Below are positions 23,400-35,500 of a stretch of 64,000 nt of DNA, in pieces. Position 1 is the first letter of the stretch. Every line of letters begins with the position of its first letter. The DNA is from Bombyx mori. Its lineage: Eukaryota > Arthropoda > Insecta > Lepidoptera > Bombycidae. The stretch spans positions 8,672,142 through 8,736,141 of the forward strand of contig NC_085111.1 of NCBI RefSeq assembly GCF_030269925.1. The letters run 5' to 3'. The position numbers were made by a program, and so were the translations under genes. The notes beneath the pieces are model-generated. The model saw only the letters and a list, made by a program, of their open reading frames with translations. It had not been told where the DNA came from and ran no database searches.

Positions 23400-24893
23400 T
23401 CATAGTACAACACTGCTATCTTTATCCCATCTATCACGATGTGAGTGTGGTGGTGTATTTTCACAGTCACCACTAATGATGGATGCTTTTGAAATATTTT
23501 TCAAAGATATACTACTACCTGCTGGCAGTATTTTAGACTGTTTTGATAAAGACTTCAGTCTTGGAATATGAGAAATTTTTTTACAATGCTTTATGTCACT
23601 TCCTTTTGGATCAAAAACTGTGTTTGCTGATTTTGATCTTGTATGACCGGTATCTGCTTTGTTTTTCATACATGATAATGGTGTTCTCGAACCATCATTA
23701 CTGGAAGATTTTGACTTTTTTGGAGTATTTTGTAAGTCTATAGACTCATCCTCATAAACCAATAATCCATCTGAATTTGTTTGTGCTTCTAAACCATGTC
23801 CAATTTCCACATTACTCTTTTGCAAAACTTTCAGAAGGGTATCATCAGACATTTCTTCGACATTGTCCACACTGTCATTGTCATCTATTTTAGGCACAAC
23901 TAATGGAGTCCTTTCAATTCCTATAGAAGGAGAGCGAGGATCATATTCCAAAATTTTAAATACTGGCATACATTGTTCTCTACTATCATTGACTTCGGTG
24001 GAATCTGGATTTGACATGCTGTTTCTCTTACTATTAAATTCTATATCACAAACTTCATTACAATCAAAGTTAGTTTCTAACAGCTTGGTTGGTTTATTCT
24101 CATTAGACTTGTTGGCTTCCAGGGTTTCTTTGGAGGCAGTTGATGAGCCCAGTGGTTCTTCATTATCTTGAAGGGTATCATTGAAAGTCGAGTCCAAAAA
24201 CCCGTTACACAAATTTTTTGGAGAAATCAAATCAGGACTGAATTCTTTTGCTTCCATATATGTTTCACAACTATTATCTTTATCTTTACTAGTAATAGGA
24301 CTTGTACAACTATCACTTATTAGTCTTAAATTTTCAGTGTCATTTGTCAAATCATTAATTTTCGAAGATATAATAATTGGAGTTCGTTCAAAATCTTGAG
24401 TTGGAGATCGGGGATCATATGATTGTAAATGGTTTTTTATAACAGCAGATAGAATGGGGTTATTGTGTATCAATTTTTCATCTCCGTTTGTAGATTCAAA
24501 CGTCTTTCTGAGGTCTATATTTTTTGTTATGTTATGTTTAGCGCCATTTTTTCCCTAAAAAATATTTTTATACATTGACTTATACTAATTAATTTCTATT
24601 ATATTTATTAATTTCTTTTTAATTTCACAAAATCGCTACTGTTTAAGATTATAGTTTTCAGGATATAAAGTTAAATTGCGTACTATATTTACATGGTATG
24701 TACATTCGTTGCGTGTTCTTGGATTAGGTCTATTTATAAATAACACGCTTAGATGAATCAATCGGAGAAAACTTACTTGCAAAGGAGTCCGTGTTATTTC
24801 AGGTGTTGGAGATCGAGGGTCCGAGTTACCAAGTTCTAATTCAGTTTTTAGTACCAAAGAGGTGTCGGTTGGTTTACTTGAATTACTTCCCAT
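23400..24893 (-). CDS. CDCA3: CDCA3/Tome-1-like mitotic entry protein
   Basis: Two exons (24777-24893 and 23400-24554, phase 0, CAA|GTAAGT donor) encode about 423 residues. The family signature DPRSPxxxxxRTP occurs three times: near residue 25 (DPRSPTPEITRTPLQ), at the start of exon 2 (DPRSPTQDFERTPII) and mid-protein (DPRSPSIGIERTPLV); a lone SRTPLS follows. In vertebrates CDCA3 is an F-box-like adaptor that promotes Wee1 destruction and is itself an APC/C substrate. I chose the ATG at 24893 rather than 24914 because it gives MGSNSSKP, matching the MGS start of the human protein. Many SP/TP sites suggest CDK phosphorylation. The middle is acidic, Ser/Asn-rich and probably disordered. It is longer than human CDCA3 (268 residues). 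Function is inferred from the motif. Confidence 0.8.
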
Positions 24894-24919
24894 TTTATTA
24901 TTAATATAGTCCAATAAAG

Positions 24920-25500
24920 AGCTTCAGAAATAACTTGTGTAATTATACTACATCCAATGAAACATAATTAATTATTCTAGTAATAAAATAACATTTTACG
25001 ACTGTTACAAATAAAATCTCAAAAACATTTAACGGCCGCTAATGTCAAATGCAGTTCGAATTTTAAAACATAAAATGATACATTATTGCCAGACAGAAAA
25101 AGAGGTACCCATATTGCCTAAAATTAAACTGCAATTATAGAGGTCATCCAAAACTTTTCTAAGCCTGTTCTTAAATACTACAGAAACTTAAGCGTTATTA
25201 TCTAAACGTTATTATCTAAACTTAACGGATATGAACCGTTATACCGAAATATCAAACCGTGGTCTTAATTTAATGCCAAGCCATATTTCATCTTTTATTT
25301 ACTGAAATCTAATTTCATTTTCTCTCACATACAATGATATCTCATCTTACCTGGTTTAATTTTATTAAAAAAATAATATATTTTAATTGAGAACAATAAT
25401 TATAGAATTCAGACATGGCTTCAACCCTTTTCCGTGAAGTTTGGCTGTATGAACAAAATTTATTTTGCCTCTCAAATAGACGAATCAGACTAGCCGACTT
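24920..25500. other. Upstream region of the CDCA3-like gene
   Basis: AT-rich. CCAAT occurs at about 24911 and 24953, and a TTTAAA lies near 25060. These are suggestive of mitotic promoter elements but too common in AT-rich DNA to call. Confidence 0.3.
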
Positions 25501-25504
25501 TCTG

Positions 25505-26110
25505 GCGGGAACGCGAGGAGCAGCCCTTTCCCTTTAATTTGTTGGATTTGTTAATTTGGTGCTTCTTTACGTATAATATATTTAGTTTTTTAATTATTAA
25601 TTTAGTTTATTAACTATTGAGTATCTTTGAAAGTGCATAATTGTGAAACGTGTGTGGAAAATGAAATAGAGCCGCTGGACATGATTTCTTTGTTTCATCT
25701 ATGGAGGGTAGAGGTAAGGAGACCCGTTTCTGTGTAAAAAAGTGTCCGTTAAAATCTGCTATTAATTACACTGTCGCTACCTAACTACTCTAGTCATTAA
25801 ATATATTAAATTTCCCAACTCAGCATACTGCAATCAGATAACGGCTCAATTCATAACATACCCTGTGCCTATGCTTGCGCCATTCTGGAGGATTTTTGAA
25901 CTGATATTTAGTGCTGAAAGTGGGACACTTTTTCAATCTTCTCCCATATGAGACGGTTCTCCTTACCTCTACCCTCCATAGTAAATAACAACCACTTTAC
26001 TGAGACTATTTCATTTCATTTCATCTCATTCTATTCCATGATTTTTGGAGGAGGATTTCACTTACGGTGTCATATAAATCAACTTCATCTCATTCCATAT
26101 CATCCTTCAT
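25505..26110 (+). repeat. Interspersed repeat (family c), interrupted copy
   Basis: It begins tggcgggaacgcgaggagca and ends in atttcatttcatctcattct-type text. The reverse complement of the same sequence lies at 62690-63003. This copy is interrupted by the 283-bp inverted-repeat element at 25699-25981. No ORF; class unknown. Confidence 0.6.
25699..25981. mobile_element. MITE with 24-bp perfect inverted ends, nested in family c repeat
   Basis: The first 24 bases (ctatggagggtagaggtaag then gaga) are the exact reverse complement of the last 24 (25958-25981). The interior is non-coding. The copy of the host repeat at 62690-63003 lacks it, which supports a separate insertion. The target duplication is not clear. 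Confidence 0.7.
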
Positions 26111-26579
26111 ATCATTTTTCATAAAACGGAATATGTAAGTATAGATTGGAGGGAAAATTCTTTGCGCCCATGAGGGTAACATTTTTACGGATGAAACGCA
26201 ATAATTTAATAATAATATTAGTGACACGAAAATGTAGGACGTTGTTACCCAAGAAGAAGGGGAGATCGATCGAGACCGATTGAGAAAGAGTGAGAGAGAA
26301 AGGGAGATCGAGAAGAAATACACGCTATTGGTTGATGTATTCATTTAGTAGTTAAATACTAGACTTTTAGATGGCAATTCTGTCGCATAACAGCTTGTAA
26401 ACGCAGATCTTTTCTATTTTTTTATATATTATCATTAGCATGTATAGACAGTGTAAACAGTGAGTTAAATTTATATATAAACAATTTGTGATAAATTTGT
26501 AAATAATCCTATACTAAACAGTTGTTCGAGGATCCGCTTCAGACATACAGTAGACAGTCTGATTTTGATGCCCAGTTGC

Positions 26580-26930
26580 TTCAATATCGACACGTTAGTC
26601 CGGAAGGCTGTCCACTGTAAGGCTGTATGTCTGAAGCGGATCCTCGAATATTTTGGTCACATTGCGAGGAAAGACGGCGATAACCTGGAAAAACTTATGA
26701 TCACAGGGAAAGTTGAAGGCAACAGATCTAGAGGCCGCAACCATACTCGTTGGTCCGATCAGATCCGCACCGCTTTGGACAGTACAGTGTACAGCGCGCT
26801 GCATGACGCCGTGGACAGGGGAAAGTGGAAAAAGATCCTAAGATTGAAGCTCATGGGTGATGGTGGTCACGACCCTCAGACATGAGGAACACGACTCGAG
26901 GAGGAGGAAACAGTTGTTCAGAGTAAGTAA
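26580..26930 (+). mobile_element. RTE-clade LINE, C-terminal fragment
   Basis: An open frame reads CLKRILEYFGHIARKDGDNL, then GRNHTRWSDQIRTALDST and KWKKILRLK, the typical C-terminus of an RTE reverse transcriptase. It ends with a GGHDPQ-like tail and a stop at 26883. Heavily 5'-truncated. Confidence 0.8.
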
Positions 26931-27240
26931 TTTAATTGTTATATTTTTGCTAATTTACAATTTTTTATGTTAATTTGTTTGAAGGTTAGGAAATTTTAAT
27001 ATTTACAAAATTAAATAGCATGTGGCCTTTTAATTTGCCACTCGTCATTTGAGAATTTAAAATACTATTTTTCATAAAACATAAAATAAAAATATTTCAT
27101 AAATTCTCTTTTCTAAATTTTTATTTCAAAAAAATATTTAATTAATAATTTCTAATGCTGACAAAAACACGTGGAATTTTAATCTAATATTCATCATCTG
27201 AAGTTTTACTATAATTATAACGCACGCACTTATTTAAATA

Positions 27241-27485
27241 TTCTTTATTGCAAAAATGGGTGAACGAACCCACCTGGTTTTAAGAGATCACCGCAGCCCA
27301 TATTCATGAACCTCGTCAATGCCACTGTCTATTTTGAGAGATTAGTTCTAATTCTCCGCTTTGCAGTACAACAGCTGCCCCACCCTTCAAACCAAAACGA
27401 ATTACTGCTTTACGGCAGAAATAGGCAGGGAGGTGTTACCCATCTGTGCGGGCTCATAAGATGTCCTGCCGCCAGTAAATATATA
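27241..27485 (-). mobile_element. Diverged 5'-truncated Bm1 SINE
   Basis: The antisense Bm1 body is recognisable: acagctgccccacccttcaa, then cggcagaaataggcaggg and ctcataagatgtcctgccgc. It is older than the copies at 17883 and 45644. Confidence 0.75.
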
Positions 27486-28082
27486 TAATAATACCTAGTA
27501 ATAATATAAAAATGGAAAATTTTGATAAACTCGATACTGGCAACAATAGCATCGCAAAAGCCATACTGAAAAAAGAAAAAGAACCACCGATCTACATTTT
27601 TGTTTAATAATTTATTAAGTGTATTATCAATGGGTTATTATTATATGCCAATATTTCAGTATGCCAATAAGTTTATTACCTATGATGCTGGTGTTGAGCT
27701 CCTAACCCAAGACGTTTGAGTTGCCGCTAATCCTAATCTCACGGATCGTTTTTAATGTATTAAAAAACAATACGGAGGGACTGGTTTCCTTTGTTTTATA
27801 GTATGGATCCACTTAGAGTGCGTACTTGTAGCACTCATCGAAAGTGCGTTTCGAGAGATATTTTTTGTGAAGGTTCTGGAATCCAATCAGCCATAGTTTT
27901 TCTTGGACACTCACTTATTGTCCTTTTGCAAATAACGTTTCAAAAGAGTCCCTACAGGTAAGACAGCTTCTAAAACAATGGCTGTCATTTCAAACTCACG
28001 GTTGCTCCGTGGCAGGGAATGAAATGATATAGTGCCTACCGACTACCGTGGATATGGAACGCTTAGTATAACTTTCATTTAA

Positions 28083-29410
28083 CCCGGCGTCATGGGGGTT
28101 GGGTCAAAATAACCCGAGACGTTTTAGTTAGCTTACAGATTCGTAATTACGCAAGTGACAGTGCCGTACCTCTCAATAGCTGGAATTTATGACTTCCTCT
28201 AAGCATTGTTTACAATAATTTTGTTGTGCTGCGACCGTGCTTGGGGCTAACTGTGACCAAAGTTAAAAAAAGGTAAATATGACCCATCCCCGTACTCGGT
28301 GTAACAGTTTTGCGCCATTGATTCCAAATATGGCTTTTATGCTTTTTCATTGTTTTATGTGTTGTTATTTTACATTTTATGTTTGAACTATCGTTTCTTA
28401 CTATTTTACTATCTTTTTATTGGTATATCGAAAAAAAAATGGATCGAGAGGAAGGAGAACGAGAACGTATTTTATCAATTCTTGAATCATATGACTCAGA
28501 TATCATGTCCTCTGATCAGGAGTCTGCTGATGTCAAGTCTGTACTATGACAACAGTATTGATAATTCAACTGGAGAAAAGCGAAAGTCAGAAATAAATAC
28601 GTATTACAATTCAATAAAATATGGAGCGGATATGGCTGATGAGTTATACGCTCCATAATATGACGTGTGTCGCAAATCAAAAAACTATTTTTTGAGTTTT
28701 CTACGCCTTTTTCAAAATGTTTGCTGTCAACGGACTTACATACATACATGGAATCAATAATGAGTCGAACCAAAAGCGATGTCAATATCTGAAGAAACTA
28801 GGCCTTGCCCTTGTGAGTGAACTTCTGAGATTCCGCCAGATTGTAATACGTTTGCCTCGAGAAATGCGAAAAAAATAGGATTATTTGCTAGCGGAGATTC
28901 GGAGGAGCCTTCAGCTAGGAGACCCAATACTCATAAGAAATGTTAGGTATGTCCTGCGAAAAAACACTACAAAACAACCCATACATGTTATGGTTGCAAA
29001 CAAATATATTTCACCTGAACATGTCGTACTTTTCTGCAGTGATTGTATTCACAACGATGATTCTGATTAGTTTTAAGTAAGTTTTATTTAATGATATCGT
29101 AGTTAAGTTCATAAAAGCTATAAAAAATTAAAGATTATCAATTAGTGCAAATAAATATGAGATTAGGCTAAGGAACGCCATTTTTGTTAATTTTTACGTG
29201 TTTATGTTTTGAAAGGCTTAAAGATTTAATTACGATATTCTGCAATACAAATTCTTGTTTTATTTACTAAACCGTAAAACAATAAAGTCATTACCATAAA
29301 ATAATTAATTATTTATTTTAATATTATTGAAATATCTTAAGTCAAAATATCGGGTAGATATGACCCACCCCCACGTCCGTGTAGTCATTTTCCTCCCCCA
29401 TGACGCCGGG
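28083..29410 (+). mobile_element. piggyBac-like transposon, internally deleted
   Basis: Perfect 16-bp inverted ends cccggcgtcatggggg (28083-28098; reverse complement 29395-29410) are flanked on both sides by TTAA (28079-28082 and 29411-29414), the piggyBac target. Subterminal gggttgggtca motifs recur near both ends. Coding remnants follow the piggyBac order. The N-terminus MDREEGERERILSILESYDS is near 28440. A transposase segment (KSEINTYYNSIKYGADMADE) follows. A piece reading KKLGLALVSELLRF-like text comes next. Last is a Cys-rich C-terminus with CPAKKHYKTTHTCYGC near 28950, frameshifted before FCSDC. The catalytic core is mostly missing, so the element cannot mobilise itself. Confidence 0.88.
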
Positions 29411-29577
29411 TTAAACACACTTCATTTTAAAATCATAACTTACCTACGTGTTGATATTAACTTAATGTCATGTTTTTGGTGAATATTACTCAATAATATC
29501 GCAATTTAGCAAATCACTCACATAAATATACATATGTAATATACCTATAATAAATAGATGTATCTTTTAACTAGTAT

Positions 29578-32500
29578 TTATCGTTTTCTGTTCTTGTTCT
29601 GACATGACAGTTCATGCGTCCAACTACCACGATGACATTTTGTTACAGAATGAGAGCTTTTACGCCATCCTTTGTCACATTTTAATTTACATGTCGATCC
29701 CCCCTTGAGACCTCGGCCGCTTGATACTGTTGCTCCATTGCAGCTGATGCGGCCGTGAGATGGTGGAAACGGCGGTTTACACCATGAACGAACTGAAAAA
29801 TAAAGCATCACTTATTCAGCTGTACCGATTCAAATTCATCGATTTTAGATCCATCAATTTATCAAAAAAAAATGTTAATGTCATTTAAATTTCGGAATAA
29901 GGTTTGTACCCGATTTCCGCAGGAAGTTGTTTTCGATGGTATCTACATTTGTACACATATATTATATCCACTTCCTTACATTTTAATCATAAACTTAAGC
30001 ATCATAATGAATTTCAACAAACTTATGAAGTGTAATATTATAATACTCGTATTAGTATTTATTTTAGTATAGTGTGTGCAAAAAAAGAATAATAATATTA
30101 TTTGAAATGAAATAAAATGAAATGATTATTAAATGAAACTAAAACCGACTTCCATTAAAAAAATCCTAACTAAAAATAAAAAATAAAAAACCATGTTTCC
30201 GCTTAGACACCGCTAATTGAACGATTAGATTCCAAATCTTAATTTTAATTGAATAATTTATTGTTCATCAAAAGTACAATATTTTCAAAATACTTGATGT
30301 TGAAAGATAAAACAAAAAGTACACGAATTAAATATATGTCATAATATTTGAAAAAAAATATGCTTAAGCGCCTGTATCTTTTTAAAATCTGTAGGTACTG
30401 TTATTTCTTTCGCGGTCTCTATGGGTTCGGATAACCTGGTGGCTATGAGATCACTTACAAATCTGCGTTACTCATCTCTGAAGAGTAGCTATAGTACGTT
30501 AGTCTTGTAAATTGTAGGCATAAGTAGCCATAGATCTACATACGTACCATTACAAGAAGGCAAATGGCCATTCCATTTCAAATCATCACGACATGTGAGA
30601 CTATTAGCACCGGTAGGCTCAGTAGTGGGATCACGACACGTAAAACTGCACGTTCTATTTTGGTTTCTGTCGCAGTTTATATTTAAATATTTTGGAACTT
30701 GACAAAACTGAGTCACCACGTGAATTTGCACTTTACAAGCCCTCAATATCTAGAACAACATTTATTTATTTATTTCAGTGTTTAAAATTTTTACTTAATC
30801 CTTATTTATTGCAAAACGGAACACTAACTTGATTTTGGTACACGATATGACCGATCATAATGTATACACCGCTTTCTATTAAAGTACCAAGCTTAGGTCC
30901 GTACTTGGTAACGAATTTAAAATCTCGAGGTGCTTTTCTTCCGGAACATGTCTGTAAGCGAGGAGGCTGCAACATCACTCTACTGACGCCAACCTTAGCA
31001 ATCAACGTTCTATCTCGCGGACACTTGATGCAGCTGATGTCTGAAATTACAGTAATTATGACAATATTGATGAAAACCATCTGCAAAGTATAGTAGAGTT
31101 ACGATACAGATTTTTTTTGCGAATCAAGTTCGCGTTTATTATTTTCTCTCAGTTGATTCTTTGTGTTTAAGAATCGTAAACGGCAACAAATAATGTATCG
31201 AAAATTTGTCGGTAGTTAGTAAGTACCATCCGCAAAGGTCGAATAAGATTTTAATCGTCCGGACCACAAAGACTGAAGTATTAGAAACGTCGGAAATAAC
31301 AAACATAAAAATAATAGTAATGCAAATTAAAACGTGAAAATTTGATATGATTATGATGATGATTATTATGATTACAAAAACCGTAGGAAATACTAGATTG
31401 TGAAGACATTTAAATTACTTACCGTGGGGAATTTCGTTTATTGTTCTTGTTTTTATCCGAATAGGCTTCGCGGAACTGTCCCTTCCACCACCAGTTCTAA
31501 CAACCGCTCGTCCCAAATAAGTTGATGATAGTTCTGGGCTTAAATTTTTCCTATTAACTTCTTGAAGATATAAATCAGATTGATAGAAGAGGCGTGGGTC
31601 TTCTCGTGGCTTGTGGATTTTGATCGGCGCCTTCGTAGCGGCAGTCGTTGGGGTATTGTATAAAAATTGCATCGTCGCATGTTGTCTGGTGAACCCACGG
31701 CTACCAACGTCATGATCATACTTTCTACGATAGCGATCGATATCTAAAACTGATCGACGAGTTTGAAAACTGAATGAAGTTCTGTGACGGAAATCTTCTT
31801 TTGGCAAGAGTTTTATTCTGAAAGCATTTTTTTTAAATCAAAACAAAGTTTAAATGTTAAACAAATTTCAGATTAATTTATTATCGCAGAGTTCTACTTT
31901 TCCATAACGAGGGATCTGAATGTAACACAGTTGTTGCAAGAATATAATAATGCTTTTGACCTATTTTGATGATTGAAATACCTAGTTTCGTTAGATATGG
32001 TAGTCCGCTTAAACCCCTATGACGTAGAACTGGTATTTTCGTTGTAAACACACTTTACTCAAATATTTTGATAGGAATTTAACAACACTTGGATATTTGC
32101 AGTTAAAAATGTGGCGTAGTCTGATGCTGCGTACTCGGTTTACGGAATATAACTGAGTCAGTGGGCACAAAATATTTTAATTTAGAAATGATGAAACTAT
32201 CGGCAATCCTGCACATATGGTGTCGTGCCAAAATATTTTGCGTCAACGTACTAACCTGTTGATGTCTATGTCCGGCTGACGGGCTCCAAGAGTTCCTACG
32301 AAAACATAAAAACTAATGTAGACATTTTAACAATATTATGACTAGGCACTGAAAAATAAAGAAGTATTACGAAAATAAAATATTAACTTGTGATTTTTAT
32401 TGTTATATATGATTAAAAAAGCAAATATTTCATTAAGAATTGGCTTGTCAGGTCGGCCTAAGATAGTACCACTCCATCTCTTCCTGTATGAGGAAATGTA

Positions 32501-35500
32501 CTAAGAACACGTACTAAGAAATTTACCATTCTCTATGCTGATGCCCAGAGGTAAATTTCTTACATTTTACATTATACAAACTTAATTATACAAACGTACC
32601 TCGCCAAATTGAAGATCATAGATCTTAATTAGGTTTGGTTTTAATAAATCCATTAGACATGCTAACATTAGGCAATGCCTTTTTTTAAATTCTTTCACTG
32701 TCTACAGAAATACTGTAGTTCAATAATTAAATCTTTGGGTTTGACAAAACCATCACTTTTGATTATTCAACTTATTTCTTCATTATTATTTGACAAAGCA
32801 ACCAAGTCGCAGGGCATTGTCATATAACATATGTTTTTTTTCTTTATAAGTATGTATATTTATAAGAGGATCCTGAAGGAGGAGGCACTCGTCGCTAATT
32901 ATTATTGACGACGTAATCAAAGTGAGCCACGTCCCTGCTTTAACATTTTTCAAGCTCGGAAAGTCGAATCCCGGCTGCATCCTCATCCTTCTAGCTCTTA
33001 CCCCAAATGCTTTAAGTCCTCTCACTTTCCAGATTGAGAACAAGGAAGAAATGCCCAAGAAAGCCACGTGTAAGTGGTTGCATAAAATACTGACGCGCAT
33101 TGCTATGCGGATGAGGCACGGAAAATGCGCAGAAATAGGCCAGTAGAGTTAGTTGCTTTCGGATCACGATTGATGTGAAAGAATAGTTCTTAAGTGGAAA
33201 AACGGGACGTATGGTATCCGAATGGTGTGAATTATTTAGATTCAACCTATTGAAGACACTGATTTGCGAATAAGAACATTTGTCATAGTACTGCATTTAT
33301 AAGACATATGACATAAACTTCAGAGAGCTCCAACGAAATCATTACGTGACTGCTGCCACTCAACTTGAGATATAAAGTCAAAATTCCCTCAAGCCCTAAA
33401 TAATTCGCGGATTCGCTAAAAGTAAAGACATACCGTAATCTAAAGTGTTTCATCCACTATTTCTAGGGTGAAAGAACAATAACACGAAACGCTCCACCAC
33501 TAATAATTGTTCAAATTATTCTGCGTTTCAAAATTATATTATACGATGATATAATAGGGACATTATAATATGGCTTCAAATATTTCATAATTTAATACTT
33601 TAGCAGACTTGCTGACAATATGTATTTTCTATGCTTGCCAAGGTCCAAAACGGTAAAATTTAAAAAAAATGTTCAAAGCTAACTCTAAAAACAACTATTA
33701 AATTTATTTATTTATACACAGATTATTTATTTTGTTCAAACTGTTTGATTCAATACAGCAACGGTATATGGCATTAAGGCATTACTTTGTGCACTCTATT
33801 ATAATATTATAATGATTTTTATTAGAAAATTATGAACAGGATAAGTGGTTGCGTCTTTTGATTTTGCATTAAAATAGCATGCAGCTGACAGCATGTACCA
33901 TTAACTTACAATTAATGCGCCACATCAAAGGCGTGATGTCATGTCTATTTAAAAAGGTCTTCGTAATCTCATAGATCTTATAACTTTATTTACTAGACTA
34001 GTCGAACTAGAAAAATATTTGTATTCATACATATCTAGAGTAAAACAGAAAACGTCAAACACATTATTAAGCTTGTAATTTTTTGTGAAGTAAATGGTTC
34101 ATTGTCTTCCTACTTGTACTTGTATATCTTTAATATTAGTTCCGTTGTAAATCGATTTTCTTTTTCTTACGCACTCAACAAAAACAAAATGTTATATAAT
34201 TTAAGTAAGCGATACTGCGCAAGCACTTCGAGTCATGGCTTTATAACTGAGTCCTAATAATAGGGGTTAAAGTATGAAATTGCCGTTCTATTGTAATAGG
34301 TACTTCGAATTGATATAGAACCTTCATGATTTGAGATTTTTGAGTGGAACACTTTCAAATGGTACCTGTGAGGTTCTTCTTTTTAAAAAAGTGCAACATT
34401 CGATTATACACTTTGAGTTGTTTTTTCCTATTCGGCTTAGACAAGAAAGATGGATACTTCGAAAATTCGAATGATTTTTGAATACGAGTTACGACGCGAA
34501 AGTAACGCTGCAGAAACAGCTCGCAATATCAATGTTGCGTTTGGAGAGGGGACTGCTAATGAACGCAACGTGCGATTTTGGTTTAAACGGTTTCGTGATG
34601 GAAATTTATATTTGAAGAACGAACCACGTGGAAGACCGCCCACACATGTGAATAGCAATGAATTGAAAGAGATGGTGGAAGCCGATCCGAGCCGAGGAGC
34701 CAAAGAATTAGCGGCATTGTTTAACGTCACCTTACCAACAATATTGACTCATTTTCGTCAAATCAATATAAAATATGAAAAATGGGTGTCCCATAATTTG
34801 ACTGATCTTCAGAAAGAAACACGTGTTGAAGCTTGTGTTACCTTGTTGAATCGATACAGAAATGAAGGAATTTTGGGTCGAATTGTGACATGTTATGAAA
34901 AGTGGATTCTTTACGATAACCGAAGGCGAAAAATGCAATTATTGACCCCAGGTCAAACGCCGCAACAGTGGCCTAAAGCAAAGCTTACCAATAAAAAAGT
35001 AATGGTAACTGTTTGGTGGTCTCAGCATGGTGTTATTCACTATAGCTTTCTCCGATCTGGTCAAGCAATAACGGCAGGTGTAATGATAGCAAATCTTACA
35101 TTGAAACAGCCCCCACTCATGAATCGGTCTTCACCATTATGGCTCTATGATAACGCGAGACCTCATACAGCACGAGAAACCGTTTTGACTCTACAGGAGT
35201 TGCAATTAGAAACCATTCGTCACCCTTCGTATTCGCCAGACCTTGCTCCAAGGGAGTACCATTTTTTTCGTGATTTGGACAATTTTCTACGTGATAAAAA
35301 GTTTTCATCCCAGGATGGGGATGTAAAACCACCGTCGCCCGCAACATGTCTTATCAGATCCTCTGAATCCACTCTGAGTACTTTTAGGCTCTTCAAGCAC
35401 CCATTATTACTCCCTCATCGAACTCGTCTAAGCGAACTAACCCATAGACAAAACACGCTGAGTTTCTCGCCGGTTCTTGTCAGAGGTCGCAAATCCGATC

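Noticed and set aside
32786..33296. Overlapping ORFs on both strands in intron 1 of the HYR-CCP gene
   Set aside because: No family, no splice sites in phase with the gene; composition not protein-like.
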